NCBI RefSeq assembly: GCF_944324525.1
Contig: NZ_CALUWS010000027.1
Coordinates: 1 to 43,789 of the forward strand
Direction: 5' to 3'
From: an uncultured Desulfovibrio sp.
GTDB lineage: Bacteria > Desulfobacterota > Desulfovibrionia > Desulfovibrionales > Desulfovibrionaceae
Length of the DNA: 43,789 bases
Positions within the stretch are counted from its first letter, which is position 1. Each line of letters opens with the position of its first letter. The notes below the pieces were generated by a model. The model worked only from the letters and a program-made list of their open reading frames with translations, did not search any database and was not told the origin of the DNA. Below, piece by piece: positions 15,794 to 23,981 of the stretch. The position numbers were made by a program, and so were the translations under genes.

Positions 15794-18016
15794 ATGAGTG
15801 CTGTCATCCAATTCAGCGAGGCAGGGAGGCGCGCGGCCGGACAGCCGCTGCGCATCGCGCTGGCGGGCAATCCCAACTGCGGCAAGACCACGGTGTTCAA
15901 TGCCTATACCGGGGCACGCCAGCATGTGGGCAACTATCCCGGCGTCACGGTGGACCGCAAGGAAGGCGTGGTCAGGCACGGGAGCGAAAGCGTCACCCTG
16001 GTGGACCTGCCGGGGACCTACTCCCTGACGGCCTATTCGCAGGAAGAGATCGTCGCGCGCGCCGAACTGGCCAGCGGCAGGGTGCAGGCCGTCATCAACG
16101 TGGTGGACGCCTCCGCGCTGGAGCGCAACCTGCTGCTCACCGTGCAGATGCTGGAGATGGGCCTGCCCGTGGTGCTGGCCTGCAACATGATGGACGAGGC
16201 CCGCAAGGCGGGCATCCATATCGACATCGACCGGCTTTCGCACAAGCTGGGCATCCCGGTGGTGTCCACCGTGGCCCGCAACGGCGAAGGCCTCAAGGAG
16301 GCCATGAACGAGGCCGTCCGGCTGGCGCAGGCCGGGGAGCGGCGCGTGCTGGAGGTCAACTACGGCGCGGACCTCAACGAAGGCATCACGGCCATGCAGG
16401 CCATCATCGAGCGGGAAAAGCTGCTGCCCAAGTACGCCCCCCGCTGGATCGCCGTCAAACTTATGGAAGGCGACCCCGAACTGCGGCAGGAGCTGCGCGC
16501 GGCCAACGCCACGGCGGCGCAGGAGATGGAAGGCATCTGCCGCCGGGTGGCCGATCATATCCGCACCGGGCACAGCGTGAGCATGGAATCCCACATCACC
16601 GACGCCCGCTACGGCTTCATCCGCGGCCTGCTGCGGGACGGCGTGGTCCGGCAGGATGCGGGCAAGGACCGCCTCGCCCTGTCCGACAAGCTCGACAGGG
16701 TGCTCACCAACGCCTTTTTCGGCCCGCTCATCATGCTGGCCGTGCTCTATGCGGTCTTCCAGATCACCATCGAGATCGGGGCCTATCCCCAGGGCTGGGT
16801 GGAAGACGCCTGCGGGGCGCTCGGCGAGCTCTTCGCGGGCATCATCCCTGAAGGCGACCTCCAGTCGCTGGTGGTGGACGGCATCATCGGCGGTGTGGGG
16901 GGCGTGCTGAGTTTCGCGCCGCTCATCGTCATCATGTTCGCGCTCATCGCCTTTATGGAAGACAGCGGCTACATGGCCCGCATCGCCTATATGATGGACA
17001 GGGTGTTCCGCGCCTTCGGCCTGCACGGGGCCTCGGTCATGCCCTACGTCATCTCCGGCGGCATCGCGGGCGGCTGCGCCATCCCCGGCGCCATGGCCAC
17101 CCGCACCCTGCGCAGCCCCAAGGAAAAGCTGGCTACGCTTCTGACCCTGCCCTACATGAGCTGCGGGGCCAAGCTGCCCGTGTTCCTGCTGCTGGCGGCC
17201 GCCTTCTTCGGCAGTCAGGCCCCCACGGTCATGGTGCTCATCATGCTGTCCGGCTGGGTCTTCGCCCTGCTGGTGGCCCGTCTGCTGCGCTCCACCATCA
17301 TCAAGGGCGAGGCCACGCCCTTCGTGATGGAGCTGCCGCCCTACCGCCTGCCCACCCTGTTCAGCGTGCTCATGCACTGCTGGGAGCGCACGTGGATGTA
17401 CGTCAAGAAGGCGGGGACGGTCATCCTGGCCATCTCCATCATCATCTGGGCCGGTCTGACCTATCCCAAGCTGTCCGATGAGGAGACCGCCGCCTTTGAT
17501 TCCCGCATCGAGGCGCTGAACGTCCAGATGGAAGCCCTGCCCGAAGGCGACGCCGCCCGCGCCGCCCTGGAAGAGCAGGTGACCAAACTGGAAGAGGAGA
17601 AGGGCGCCGCCGAACTGGCGCACAGCTTTGCCGGCCGTCTGGGCAAGCTCATCGAGCCGGTCACCGCGCCCGCCGGTTTCGAATGGCGTACCGACATCGC
17701 CCTGCTGGCGGGCATCGCGGCCAAGGAAGCGGTGGTGTCCACCCTGGGCACGGCTTATTCTCTCGGCGACGTGGATCCCGAAGACGCCAAGCCGCTGGAG
17801 GTCCTGCTCCAGTCCACGCCCGGCTGGTCCAAGGCCACGGCGCTCTCCCTGATGCTCTTCGTGCTGCTCTATTCCCCCTGCTTCGTCTCGCTGGTGGTCA
17901 TCCAGCGCGAGGCGGGCGGCTGGCGCTGGCTGTTCTTCAGCCTCTTCTTCAACACCGCGCTGGCCTATGTGGTCTCCGTGGCGGCCTATCAGATCGGGCT
18001 CGTCGTCTGGAGCTGA
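15794..18016 (+). CDS. feoB: Ferrous iron transport protein B
   Basis: Inner-membrane Fe(II) transporter with an N-terminal G domain, 740 aa. The start at 15794 has GAGGAG upstream. G1 GNPNCGKT is at residues 25-32, G3 DLPG at 71-74 and G4 NMMD at 131-134, followed by the helical GDI-like region. The membrane part contains the two Gate modules: YGFIRGLL.. to SGYMARIAYMMDRVF, with SGGIAGGCAIPGAMATRTL and LPYMSCGAKLPVF, whose cysteines line the proposed path. A charged insert (about 560-620, EALNVQMEALPEGDAARAALEE) precedes the last helices. No feoA was found in the window, which is unusual; a DUF2325 gene occupies the upstream position. Confidence 0.95.
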   Translation: MSAVIQFSEAGRRAAGQPLRIALAGNPNCGKTTVFNAYTGARQHVGNYPGVTVDRKEGVVRHGSESVTLVDLPGTYSLTAYSQEEIVARAELASGRVQAVINVVDASALERNLLLTVQMLEMGLPVVLACNMMDEARKAGIHIDIDRLSHKLGIPVVSTVARNGEGLKEAMNEAVRLAQAGERRVLEVNYGADLNEGITAMQAIIEREKLLPKYAPRWIAVKLMEGDPELRQELRAANATAAQEMEGICRRVADHIRTGHSVSMESHITDARYGFIRGLLRDGVVRQDAGKDRLALSDKLDRVLTNAFFGPLIMLAVLYAVFQITIEIGAYPQGWVEDACGALGELFAGIIPEGDLQSLVVDGIIGGVGGVLSFAPLIVIMFALIAFMEDSGYMARIAYMMDRVFRAFGLHGASVMPYVISGGIAGGCAIPGAMATRTLRSPKEKLATLLTLPYMSCGAKLPVFLLLAAAFFGSQAPTVMVLIMLSGWVFALLVARLLRSTIIKGEATPFVMELPPYRLPTLFSVLMHCWERTWMYVKKAGTVILAISIIIWAGLTYPKLSDEETAAFDSRIEALNVQMEALPEGDAARAALEEQVTKLEEEKGAAELAHSFAGRLGKLIEPVTAPAGFEWRTDIALLAGIAAKEAVVSTLGTAYSLGDVDPEDAKPLEVLLQSTPGWSKATALSLMLFVLLYSPCFVSLVVIQREAGGWRWLFFSLFFNTALAYVVSVAAYQIGLVVWS

Positions 18017-18045
18017 TGCCGCAGGCAGAGTCATCCTCCTCCCGC

Positions 18046-18084
18046 GCCCGCGCCCCCGCCTTGACAAGGCGTGGTGGCGCGGGC
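18046..18084 (+). terminator. Hairpin after feoB
   Basis: An outer 9-bp stem (GCCCGCGCC and its complement) encloses an inner CGCCTT/AAGGCG stem and is followed by ATGATTTTTATG. This is consistent with a terminator, though the T-run is displaced. Confidence 0.5.
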
Positions 18085-18269
18085 ATGATTTTTATGGAAT
18101 GACAACCGGCAGGGCCGCCTCAGCGGCGGCCGTGCGTTGTCCTGAGCCAGGCGTTGCGGCCCCCCCCAGGCGGCAAGGAGAGGTGTTCCCCCGTGCTGTA
18201 CGCAGCCCTTGCCCGGTGCGTGATCATGCTGGAAGGAAAGGGCACCTGGCGTGTGCCGAGGAGGTTCTC

Positions 18270-18761
18270 ATGTGCGCCGTCATGCGGAGTTTACCGTTGC
18301 TGCTCATGCTCTGTCTGCTGGCAGCCGAACCGGTGCAGGCCTTTGTGGCCTATGTACGGAACGTCGAGGACAGCGACTGCATTTCGGTCACCCGCAGTCG
18401 CAGCGGGAAAGGTGAGGCGGAGGTTTATTGTTTCTATGGCATCTCCGCCCCTCGGGGCCGCCAGCCTATGGCCGTGGACGCCAAGGCGCTGGTGCGCCGC
18501 ATGCTCAAGCCGGGGACGCGCGTGACCGTGCAGTCTCCTCTGAAGGACGACAAGGGACGGCAGCGGGCCCTCATCTATGTGGACGGCATCTCCATGAGCT
18601 CGTCCCTGTTGGAAGCGGGACTGGCCTGGGTGGACAGGAAGAACTGCAAGGCCATGTTCTGCCCGCGCTGGTATCGGACGGAACAGGGAGCCGCGGCGGG
18701 CCACAAGGGGATCTGGGGACTGGGCCTCAACTCCATGCCGTGGCAATGGCAGGAAGAATAG
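18270..18761 (+). CDS. SNase-like (thermonuclease family) exported protein
   Basis: Small protein of 163 aa with a signal peptide (MRSLPLLLMLCLLAAEPVQA region) and an SNase OB-fold. The start at 18270 has GAGGAGG 5 nt upstream; the 264-residue reading starting inside feoB is rejected. Family landmarks are GISAPRGRQPMAVDAKALV, KDDKGRQRALIYVDG and LLEAGLAWVDR, with a GHKGIWG close to the end. By eye, the acidic catalytic positions of staphylococcal nuclease (Asp40 and Glu43, in its VDTPE segment) fall on Ser and Arg in GISAPR, while an Arg in KGRQR can match Arg87. Nuclease activity is therefore uncertain. It begins an operon with the next two genes, 12 nt and an overlap apart. Confidence 0.75.
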   Translation: MCAVMRSLPLLLMLCLLAAEPVQAFVAYVRNVEDSDCISVTRSRSGKGEAEVYCFYGISAPRGRQPMAVDAKALVRRMLKPGTRVTVQSPLKDDKGRQRALIYVDGISMSSSLLEAGLAWVDRKNCKAMFCPRWYRTEQGAAAGHKGIWGLGLNSMPWQWQEE

Positions 18762-18773
18762 CAGGAGCTGACG

Positions 18774-19202
18774 ATGGACATCACATGGCCTCAGGAATTC
18801 CAAGATATGCTGGCAGGCTGGCAGGACGACCCCGTGGGGGCCCGTGCGGCTTTTGAAGAGTATGCCGCCCGGCTGGCGGGCCTTGCGCAGGTGACGCTTT
18901 CCTTCAAGGCCCGGCCCGGCGTGAGCTATTCCCTGCGCGCCCGGCACGCGGCGCAGAAAACGCGGGAAGTGTTCGTGCTGGTGGACGTGGTGGATGACGA
19001 CCCGGAAAACCGCTGGCTCTCCGTCTGCTTCTACGCGGACATGGTGAACGATCCCGACGAGCGCGGCGATTTCGTGCCCGGCGGGCTCATGGGGGCGGAT
19101 GCCTGCTGCCTGACGATGGATGAAGATGACGGCGAGATGCGCGCCTACATCGCCGCCCGTCTGGACGAGGCCGCCGCCGCTGCCGCCGAGGGCCGCGAGT
19201 GA
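18774..19202 (+). CDS. Hypothetical protein in the SNase-exonuclease operon
   Basis: Cytoplasmic-looking protein of 142 aa that I do not recognise. It has no signal peptide or membrane segment. It is acidic, with a central beta-rich stretch (TREVFVLVDVVDDDPENRWLSV) and an Ala/Glu-rich helical end (ARLDEAAAAAAEGRE). It starts 12 nt after the SNase gene and its stop overlaps the GTG start of the exonuclease gene, so the three are co-translated. Codon use matches the neighbours, which supports a real gene. Possible roles as an exonuclease partner are guesswork. Confidence 0.7.
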   Translation: MDITWPQEFQDMLAGWQDDPVGARAAFEEYAARLAGLAQVTLSFKARPGVSYSLRARHAAQKTREVFVLVDVVDDDPENRWLSVCFYADMVNDPDERGDFVPGGLMGADACCLTMDEDDGEMRAYIAARLDEAAAAAAEGRE

Positions 19203-19720
19203 ACGACGGCACGGGCATCGCCCTTGACTTCGAGACCTCCGGCTACGGGGCGGACAGCGCCTGCGCCGTGGGTATGGCCCGTCTGGAAGAGGGCAGGGTG
19301 GCGGATCGCTTCTATGCGCTCATCCGTCCGCCGTCTTCCTTTGTCCGCTTTACCGAAGTGCACGGGCTGACCTGGCCCATGCTCAAGGACGCTCCCACCT
19401 TTGCGGAGCTCTGGCCGCAGATGGCCGCCTTCCTGCAGGGGGCGGCCTGGTTCGTGGCGCACAATGCCTCCTTTGACCGGCGGGTGCTCATCGGCTGCTG
19501 CCGGGCCGCCGACATCGCCGAGCCCCGCCTGCCCTTCTACTGCACCCTCAAGGGCTCACGGCGCAGCCTGCCGCTGCCGTCGCATCGCCTGAGCAGCGTG
19601 TGCGAACATTTCCAGATCCCCCTGCAGCATCACCATGCGGGGTCGGACGCCGAAGCCTGCGCCGAGATCTACCTGCGGCTGCGGGCGCTGGGCGTGTCGC
19701 AAGCCCAGATGAAAGCCTGA
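19199..19720 (+). CDS. DnaQ-like 3'-5' exonuclease (DEDDh family)
   Basis: Stand-alone exonuclease domain of 173 aa. The GTG start at 19199 overlaps the previous stop (GTGA), and no better ATG exists in frame. ExoI motif ALDFETSG (about residues 8-15) gives the first Asp-x-Glu, ExoII is AHNASFDRRVL (about 88-98), and ExoIII is HHAGSDAEACAEI with the His and final Asp. This is the DEDDh set for two-metal 3'-5' hydrolysis. It lacks BRCT, UvrC or polymerase domains, so it is not PolC or a full DnaQ fusion. A role in DNA repair or RNA turnover is plausible but not readable here. Confidence 0.88.
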   Translation: MNDGTGIALDFETSGYGADSACAVGMARLEEGRVADRFYALIRPPSSFVRFTEVHGLTWPMLKDAPTFAELWPQMAAFLQGAAWFVAHNASFDRRVLIGCCRAADIAEPRLPFYCTLKGSRRSLPLPSHRLSSVCEHFQIPLQHHHAGSDAEACAEIYLRLRALGVSQAQMKA

Positions 19721-19882
19721 TCAGCCCATCTAGGCGTCATGCCCGGCGCGCGCGTTGCCGCCGGGTACGGCGCTCCGGCGGCTTTCGCCGCATCTCTTTC
19801 TCCTTATAGTCGCCTTTTCCTGTTTTACGCGGGATTTCGTGCTGTGATCACATTTTTCCAAAGAAAAAATGGAAAATGTTGC

Positions 19883-19900
19883 TTGTGATTTGCATCACGA
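19883..19900 (+). promoter_or_regulatory. CRP/FNR-family operator (HcpR-like) before nrfHA
   Basis: TTGTGATTTGCATCACGA matches the pattern TTGTGA-N6-TCACAA known for Desulfovibrio HcpR, with one mismatch in 12 half-site positions. It is 73 nt before the nrfH start. HcpR responds to nitrosative stress or nitrite, which fits a nitrite reductase. No clear -10 could be fixed; TATGCT at 19909 is one option. Confidence 0.65.
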
Positions 19901-19972
19901 TAAGGATGTATGCTATGTCCAAAACAGTCTGAGGAGGACTGTGGTGCGGACTTCAGCATGAAGGAGGATGCG

Positions 19973-20440
19973 ATGAAACGTCCCTGCAATGGTTCATGGC
20001 TCAAGATCTTTCTGGGGGGCCTGCTTGCGGGGGGAGTGGTTCTGGCAGGACTGGCCTACGGGATGCGGGTGACGGACTCCCGTCCCTTTTGCGCCGGCTG
20101 CCACGTGATGCAGGAAGCAGCGGTGACGCACAAGATGTCGACACATGCCGCTCTGGCCTGCAACGAGTGTCATTCACCCCACAATCTGCTGGCCAAATTG
20201 CCGTTCAAGGCAAAGGAGGGCCTGCGGGATGTCCTTGCCAACATGCAGGGCAAGGACACGCCCATGCTGCCGAGCGTTGCGACTCGTGACATCATCAAGG
20301 AAAACTGCATAGCCTGCCATAGCGCGACAAATGCAAACGTGGCAAGTATGGACGCCAAGCCGTACTGTACGGACTGCCACCGCAATGTGGCGCATATGCG
20401 CAGCAAACCCATCAGCGTAAGGACGGTGGCCCATGAATAA
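19973..20440 (+). CDS. nrfH: Cytochrome c nitrite reductase membrane subunit NrfH
   Basis: Tetrahaem NapC/NirT-family quinol dehydrogenase, 155 aa, that anchors NrfA and passes electrons from menaquinol. The start at 19973 has AAGGAGG 5 nt upstream. One N-terminal membrane helix (about 10-31) is followed by four haem sites: CAGCH (40-44), CNECH (63-67), CIACH (112-116) and CTDCH (132-136). The first site reads CAGCHVM, the CXXCHXM signature in which Met is the axial ligand of haem 1 in Desulfovibrio NrfH. The gene overlaps nrfA by 8 nt. Confidence 0.95.
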   Translation: MKRPCNGSWLKIFLGGLLAGGVVLAGLAYGMRVTDSRPFCAGCHVMQEAAVTHKMSTHAALACNECHSPHNLLAKLPFKAKEGLRDVLANMQGKDTPMLPSVATRDIIKENCIACHSATNANVASMDAKPYCTDCHRNVAHMRSKPISVRTVAHE

Positions 20441-21995
20441 TCGAGTTTTTCGCGGCTTCTGCGTGATGTTGTTGTCTTTGGGGCTGCCGCTGCTCAGCGG
20501 ATGCGATGATGTCGAGACGACACTGAAGGTCCCCACCTATTCGACGGCGCTGAAAGAAGATGAGACGCGCATCTCCGTCTTTGAGAAGGATTTTCCCCTG
20601 CAGTACGCCTCGTACATGAAAAACAACGAGAGCGAGGTGATGACGGAATACAAGGGGTCCGTTCCCTTCCATAAAAATGACGGCGTGAATCCGCTGCCCA
20701 AGGGGTGGAAGCACGCCCAGCCGTATCTCAAGAACCTCTGGCTCGGCTATCCGTTCATGTACGAATATAACGAGGCCCGCGGCCACACCCATGCCGTCAG
20801 CGACTTCGTCAATATCGACCGCATCAACCGCTATGCGGAAAAGGGCACGCTGCCCGCGACCTGCTGGAACTGCAAGACCCCCAAGATGATGAACTGGGTG
20901 AAGGAATATGGAGATGACTTCTGGTCGAAGGACGTGAACGTCTTTCGCAGCAAGGAAGCCATCAACGCCATGGATGAGACCATTGGCTGCGCCAACTGCC
21001 ATGATCCCAAAACCATGGAGCTGCGGCCCTACTCCGAGCCGCTCAAGGACTGGCTGAAGCGTTCGGGCAAGGATTGGAACACCCTGAGCCGCAATGAAAA
21101 GCGGTCCCTCGTCTGCGCGCAGTGCCATGTGGAATACTACTTCACGCACAAGGACAACGGGCCGGCGGGTCGTCCGGTTTTCCCGTGGGACAACGGGTTC
21201 AATCCTGAAGATATGTACCAGTACTACAAGGGACATGGCGCCAAGGGCCCGGATGGCAAGCCCTCGCCTTTTGCCGACTGGACGCATGCGGCTTCGGGCG
21301 TGCCCATGATCAAGATGCAGCATCCTGATTTCGAGATGTTCCAGGACGGACCGCACGGGGCGGCCGGGGTGGCCTGCGCCGACTGCCATATGCCGTACCA
21401 GCGCGTGGACGGCAAGAAGGTTTCCAGTCACTGGATGACTTCTCCCCTGAAGGATCCCGAACTGCGCGCCTGCCGGCAGTGTCATGCGGACAAGACCGCG
21501 GATTATCTGCGCGAACGGGTCCTTTACACGCAGAAGAAGTCCTTTGATCAGCTGCTCAAGGCCCAGGAAGCTTCGGTGCGGGCCCATGAAGCCGTCCGGC
21601 TGGCCAATGCCTACGCCGGAGAAAGGGATCCCCGCTATGACGACCTGATGAAGGAAGCGCGGGAGATGGTGCGCAAGGGGCAGCTGTTCTGGGATTATGT
21701 CTCGGCGGAAAACAGCGTGGGCTTCCACAATCCCGCCAAGACCCTGGACACGCTCATGACCTCTATGGAATGCAGCAACAAGGCCGTGGCGCTGGCCGAA
21801 CAGGCCACCCGTTACGGCATCAGCTCCGCGCTGGAAGGCGACATCAAGGAGATCGTGCCGCCCATTCTGGAGTTCAGCCGCAAGATGCAGCAGGATCCCG
21901 CCGTGCTGCAGACCAACCCCTGGCTCAAGCTCCTGCCCGTCCTGCCCAAGGCTGAACAGGTCTGGGTCGGACAGGAAAAGGTGTCCGCTCGCTAA
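20433..21995 (+). CDS. nrfA: Cytochrome c nitrite reductase NrfA (ammonia-forming)
   Basis: Pentahaem periplasmic enzyme reducing nitrite to ammonium with six electrons, 520 aa. A lipobox LLSGC (Cys 24) ends the signal sequence, so it is probably a lipoprotein, as in other Desulfovibrio NrfA. The catalytic haem has the Lys-ligated motif CWNCK (144-148); the others are CANCH (186-190), CAQCH (228-232), CADCH (315-319) and CRQCH (347-351). The active-site and calcium-site neighbourhood CAQCHVEYYF is present, as is GVPMIKMQHPDFEMF with its active-site His. With NrfH it lets a sulfate reducer detoxify or respire nitrite. A strong terminator follows. Confidence 0.96.
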   Translation: MNNRVFRGFCVMLLSLGLPLLSGCDDVETTLKVPTYSTALKEDETRISVFEKDFPLQYASYMKNNESEVMTEYKGSVPFHKNDGVNPLPKGWKHAQPYLKNLWLGYPFMYEYNEARGHTHAVSDFVNIDRINRYAEKGTLPATCWNCKTPKMMNWVKEYGDDFWSKDVNVFRSKEAINAMDETIGCANCHDPKTMELRPYSEPLKDWLKRSGKDWNTLSRNEKRSLVCAQCHVEYYFTHKDNGPAGRPVFPWDNGFNPEDMYQYYKGHGAKGPDGKPSPFADWTHAASGVPMIKMQHPDFEMFQDGPHGAAGVACADCHMPYQRVDGKKVSSHWMTSPLKDPELRACRQCHADKTADYLRERVLYTQKKSFDQLLKAQEASVRAHEAVRLANAYAGERDPRYDDLMKEAREMVRKGQLFWDYVSAENSVGFHNPAKTLDTLMTSMECSNKAVALAEQATRYGISSALEGDIKEIVPPILEFSRKMQQDPAVLQTNPWLKLLPVLPKAEQVWVGQEKVSAR

Positions 21996-22035
21996 TCCGC
22001 TGAAGGGACGGTTTCCGAGCCTTGTCCCATGAAAT

Positions 22036-22078
22036 GGCGCGGGCGGCGGCTGCAGGCCGTTGCCCGCGCCCGCTTTTT
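22036..22078 (+). terminator. Rho-independent terminator of nrfHA
   Basis: GGCGCGGGC (22036-22044) pairs with GCCCGCGCC (22062-22070), further helped by GGC/GCC pairs in the loop, and is followed by CGCTTTTT. It starts 41 nt after the nrfA stop. Confidence 0.85.
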
Positions 22079-22087
22079 GCCGCCCCC

Positions 22088-22232
22088 AGAGCGGTTTTTA
22101 GGTTGAAGCGCTTGGCGTCCCTAACGATACGGCCTGTCGTTTCGCGGAAAAAACGCGGTGTTCCGCTTGGTTTGGGCCGGGCGGCGCTGCGCCGCCGCCT
22201 CGTGTGTTATCTTTGTCAAAGGTAAAACGCTC
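22088..22232 (-). repeat. Interspersed palindromic MITE-like element, copy A
   Basis: About 145 bp whose reverse complement aligns with 31082-31225. Shared landmarks are the GGCGGCG...CGCCGCC hairpin, the GCGGAAAAA...TTTTTCCGC-type hairpin (imperfect here) and GATACGGCCTG. The ends are AGAGCG and CGCTC, an imperfect version of copy B's terminal repeats. It has no coding potential. It lies between nrfA and the convergent polyferredoxin gene. Confidence 0.7.
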
Positions 22233-22274
22233 CGTACCGCCGGAGGAAGGGATCCTTGCGTGCGGCGGCAACGT

Positions 22275-22293
22275 GCGGCCGAAAGGCGGCCGC
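22275..22293 (-). terminator. Small hairpin after the polyferredoxin gene
   Basis: GCGGCC and GGCCGC form a 6-bp stem with a 7-nt loop, 5 nt past the minus-strand stop at 22299. No T-run follows, so this is weak evidence for termination. Confidence 0.3.
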
Positions 22294-22298
22294 GGTCC

Positions 22299-23612
22299 TT
22301 ACGCCATCGCCGTAAAGAGGAAAACGGCATGCAGGGCGGACACGATTACGACAAAAGCCCGTTCGGCGAGACCGTTGCCGCCCTTTCCGGCCCAGCGCAG
22401 ACAGAGCCCGTTATGGGCGCAGGCGGACAGGCAGTCCCGGCAGAGGACGCAGGAAGGTCCGGGTTCCCGGCCCTCGCGAAGCCGGTCCAGCGCCCCGTAA
22501 CGGCAGGCCCGGAGGCAGGCGCCGCATTGCACGCAGGTTGACGTCCGGCGTACGCGCCAGGGGGAGAGCCTGCCCAGCAGACAGGCCAGTATGCCCAGCG
22601 GGCAGATCATGGTGCAGTAGACGGCATAGCCGCGCCGACGGCTGAAGAGCAGGGCGGCGGGAACCAGCGATATGCCCAGCAGCAGGCCGCCCGCCACGGC
22701 CGGCGCGGAGGGCGCGCCGCAGGCGCGCAGCAGCAGCGCGCAGGCGCAGGTCGCCAGCAGGGAGAGGGATCGCAGGCGAAAGGGGTGAGGGTGGGGCGTC
22801 GGGCGTGTGCGCGAGGCGGCCAGCTGATCCCAGGAGCCGAAGTAGCAAAGGTGACTGCACCAGGCCGCGCCTGCTGTCAGTACGGACAGCGTGAACAGCG
22901 CGACCATGAATCCCGGCTGACCACGGTAGAGCGCGCCGCCGATGATGACGCCCGGCACGGGGATGTGCGGTTCGCCGCTCATGGAGAACGCGCTCTGGCC
23001 GGCGAGGCCAAGGGCGAACTGGGCGAAGAAGACAAGGGAAAACAACAGCCAGACCCGGCGGCGGATGACCGGCGCCGTCTGCCTGTCCGACAGCCGCCGG
23101 CACAACCAGGCGCCCCACAGGGCGGCGCAGACGATCTGCAGCGGGCCGAGGCCCGGGAAGAAGCGTTCCAGCAGCAGGGTCCGTGGCGAAAGGACGAGCA
23201 GGGGGAGCAGCAGGGCCGTCACGAGCAGAAAGCAGAGCGCCTGCGCGCCCGCGCTCTCCGCATGGCGGGAAAACCAGCGCCGCCCGCGGCTTCCCCAGAC
23301 CAGCAGCGCCGTCAGCAGGGTCACGGCGGCTGTGGCGGTCAGGATCAGCGCAAGGCGCAGCCACGGCTGATGCCGCATCTGGCGCAGCTGGATGAACTGG
23401 TCAGCCGTCAGGAACCATTCCGCCGCCAGCAAAAGGAGCAACAGCGCCGTCAGGGGCCGCATCCAGGCTGCGCGCCGCAAACTTGCCGACCACCAGAGCA
23501 GACAGGCGAGGGCCACCCCGGCCTGACCAGCGCGCCACCAGTGCGCGGCGGACAGGAGCAGCGTCAGCAGGAGACAGACGGGGAGCAGTGCCCCCGGACG
23601 ATGTGCGGACAT
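22299..23612 (-). CDS. NapH/CcoG-like membrane 4Fe-4S polyferredoxin
   Basis: Integral membrane iron-sulfur protein of 437 aa. The start at 23612 has AAGGAGG 8 nt upstream; the 497-residue reading adds 60 residues of non-family sequence. About nine hydrophobic helices are followed by a C-terminal cytoplasmic ferredoxin domain with two CxxCxxCxxxC sites (CVQCGACLRAC and CVLCRDCLSAC). Two further cysteine pairs, WCSHLCYFG and YCTMICPLG, match the conserved cysteine pairs of the NapH/NosR/CcoG group. Such proteins move electrons from quinol or the cytoplasm to periplasmic redox enzymes, or act in metal-centre assembly. It is convergent with nrfA, but whether it serves nitrite reduction is unknown. 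Confidence 0.75.
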   Translation of the reverse strand: MSAHRPGALLPVCLLLTLLLSAAHWWRAGQAGVALACLLWWSASLRRAAWMRPLTALLLLLLAAEWFLTADQFIQLRQMRHQPWLRLALILTATAAVTLLTALLVWGSRGRRWFSRHAESAGAQALCFLLVTALLLPLLVLSPRTLLLERFFPGLGPLQIVCAALWGAWLCRRLSDRQTAPVIRRRVWLLFSLVFFAQFALGLAGQSAFSMSGEPHIPVPGVIIGGALYRGQPGFMVALFTLSVLTAGAAWCSHLCYFGSWDQLAASRTRPTPHPHPFRLRSLSLLATCACALLLRACGAPSAPAVAGGLLLGISLVPAALLFSRRRGYAVYCTMICPLGILACLLGRLSPWRVRRTSTCVQCGACLRACRYGALDRLREGREPGPSCVLCRDCLSACAHNGLCLRWAGKGGNGLAERAFVVIVSALHAVFLFTAMA

Positions 23613-23981
23613 GGAAGTTCCTCCTTGATTAGGGGGCGGTTCCCCCGTGACGTGGGCCGGCATCGCAGACCGAAGGCTGACGGCAGTCCGACCTGCGGAG
23701 GGGGCGGGCGTCCTGACGGTCGGAGAGGACGTCCGCTGCCGGGGCCGCCTGCCCGTCAGCTTCGGTGGCTGCATCCGTCGCCCGCCGTGCATGTCTGTAC
23801 CCCGGTCGCGTCTCCTGTTCCGTGACGGCGGTCATGCCGGGAAGGCTTTGGATCGTTTTGCCGTGCTGTCCGCCGTCCCCCTGCGGGAGGATGCGTGTCC
23901 GCTGTCGGCACATGGCTTGCCAAAAGGGGAAAAGCCGGAGAAAGTGGGGTTGTCTGTTCTTGTTGCCCTGAAGGAGGCTGC
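23613..23981. other. Intergenic region between divergent genes
   Basis: 369 nt of GC-rich sequence between the polyferredoxin and GNAT genes. Open frames here lack ribosome-binding sites and family signals. The only clear sites are the Shine-Dalgarno sequences at both ends; I see no convincing promoter or operator. Confidence 0.5.

Noticed and set aside
15746-18067. Minus-strand open frame of 773 codons opposite feoB
   Set aside because: His/Gly/Asp-rich shadow of feoB codon bias, without ribosome-binding site or motif.
19843-19852. Perfect palindrome TGTGATCACA as a CRP/FNR site
   Set aside because: It lacks the 6-nt spacer between half-sites; the site at 19883 fits much better.
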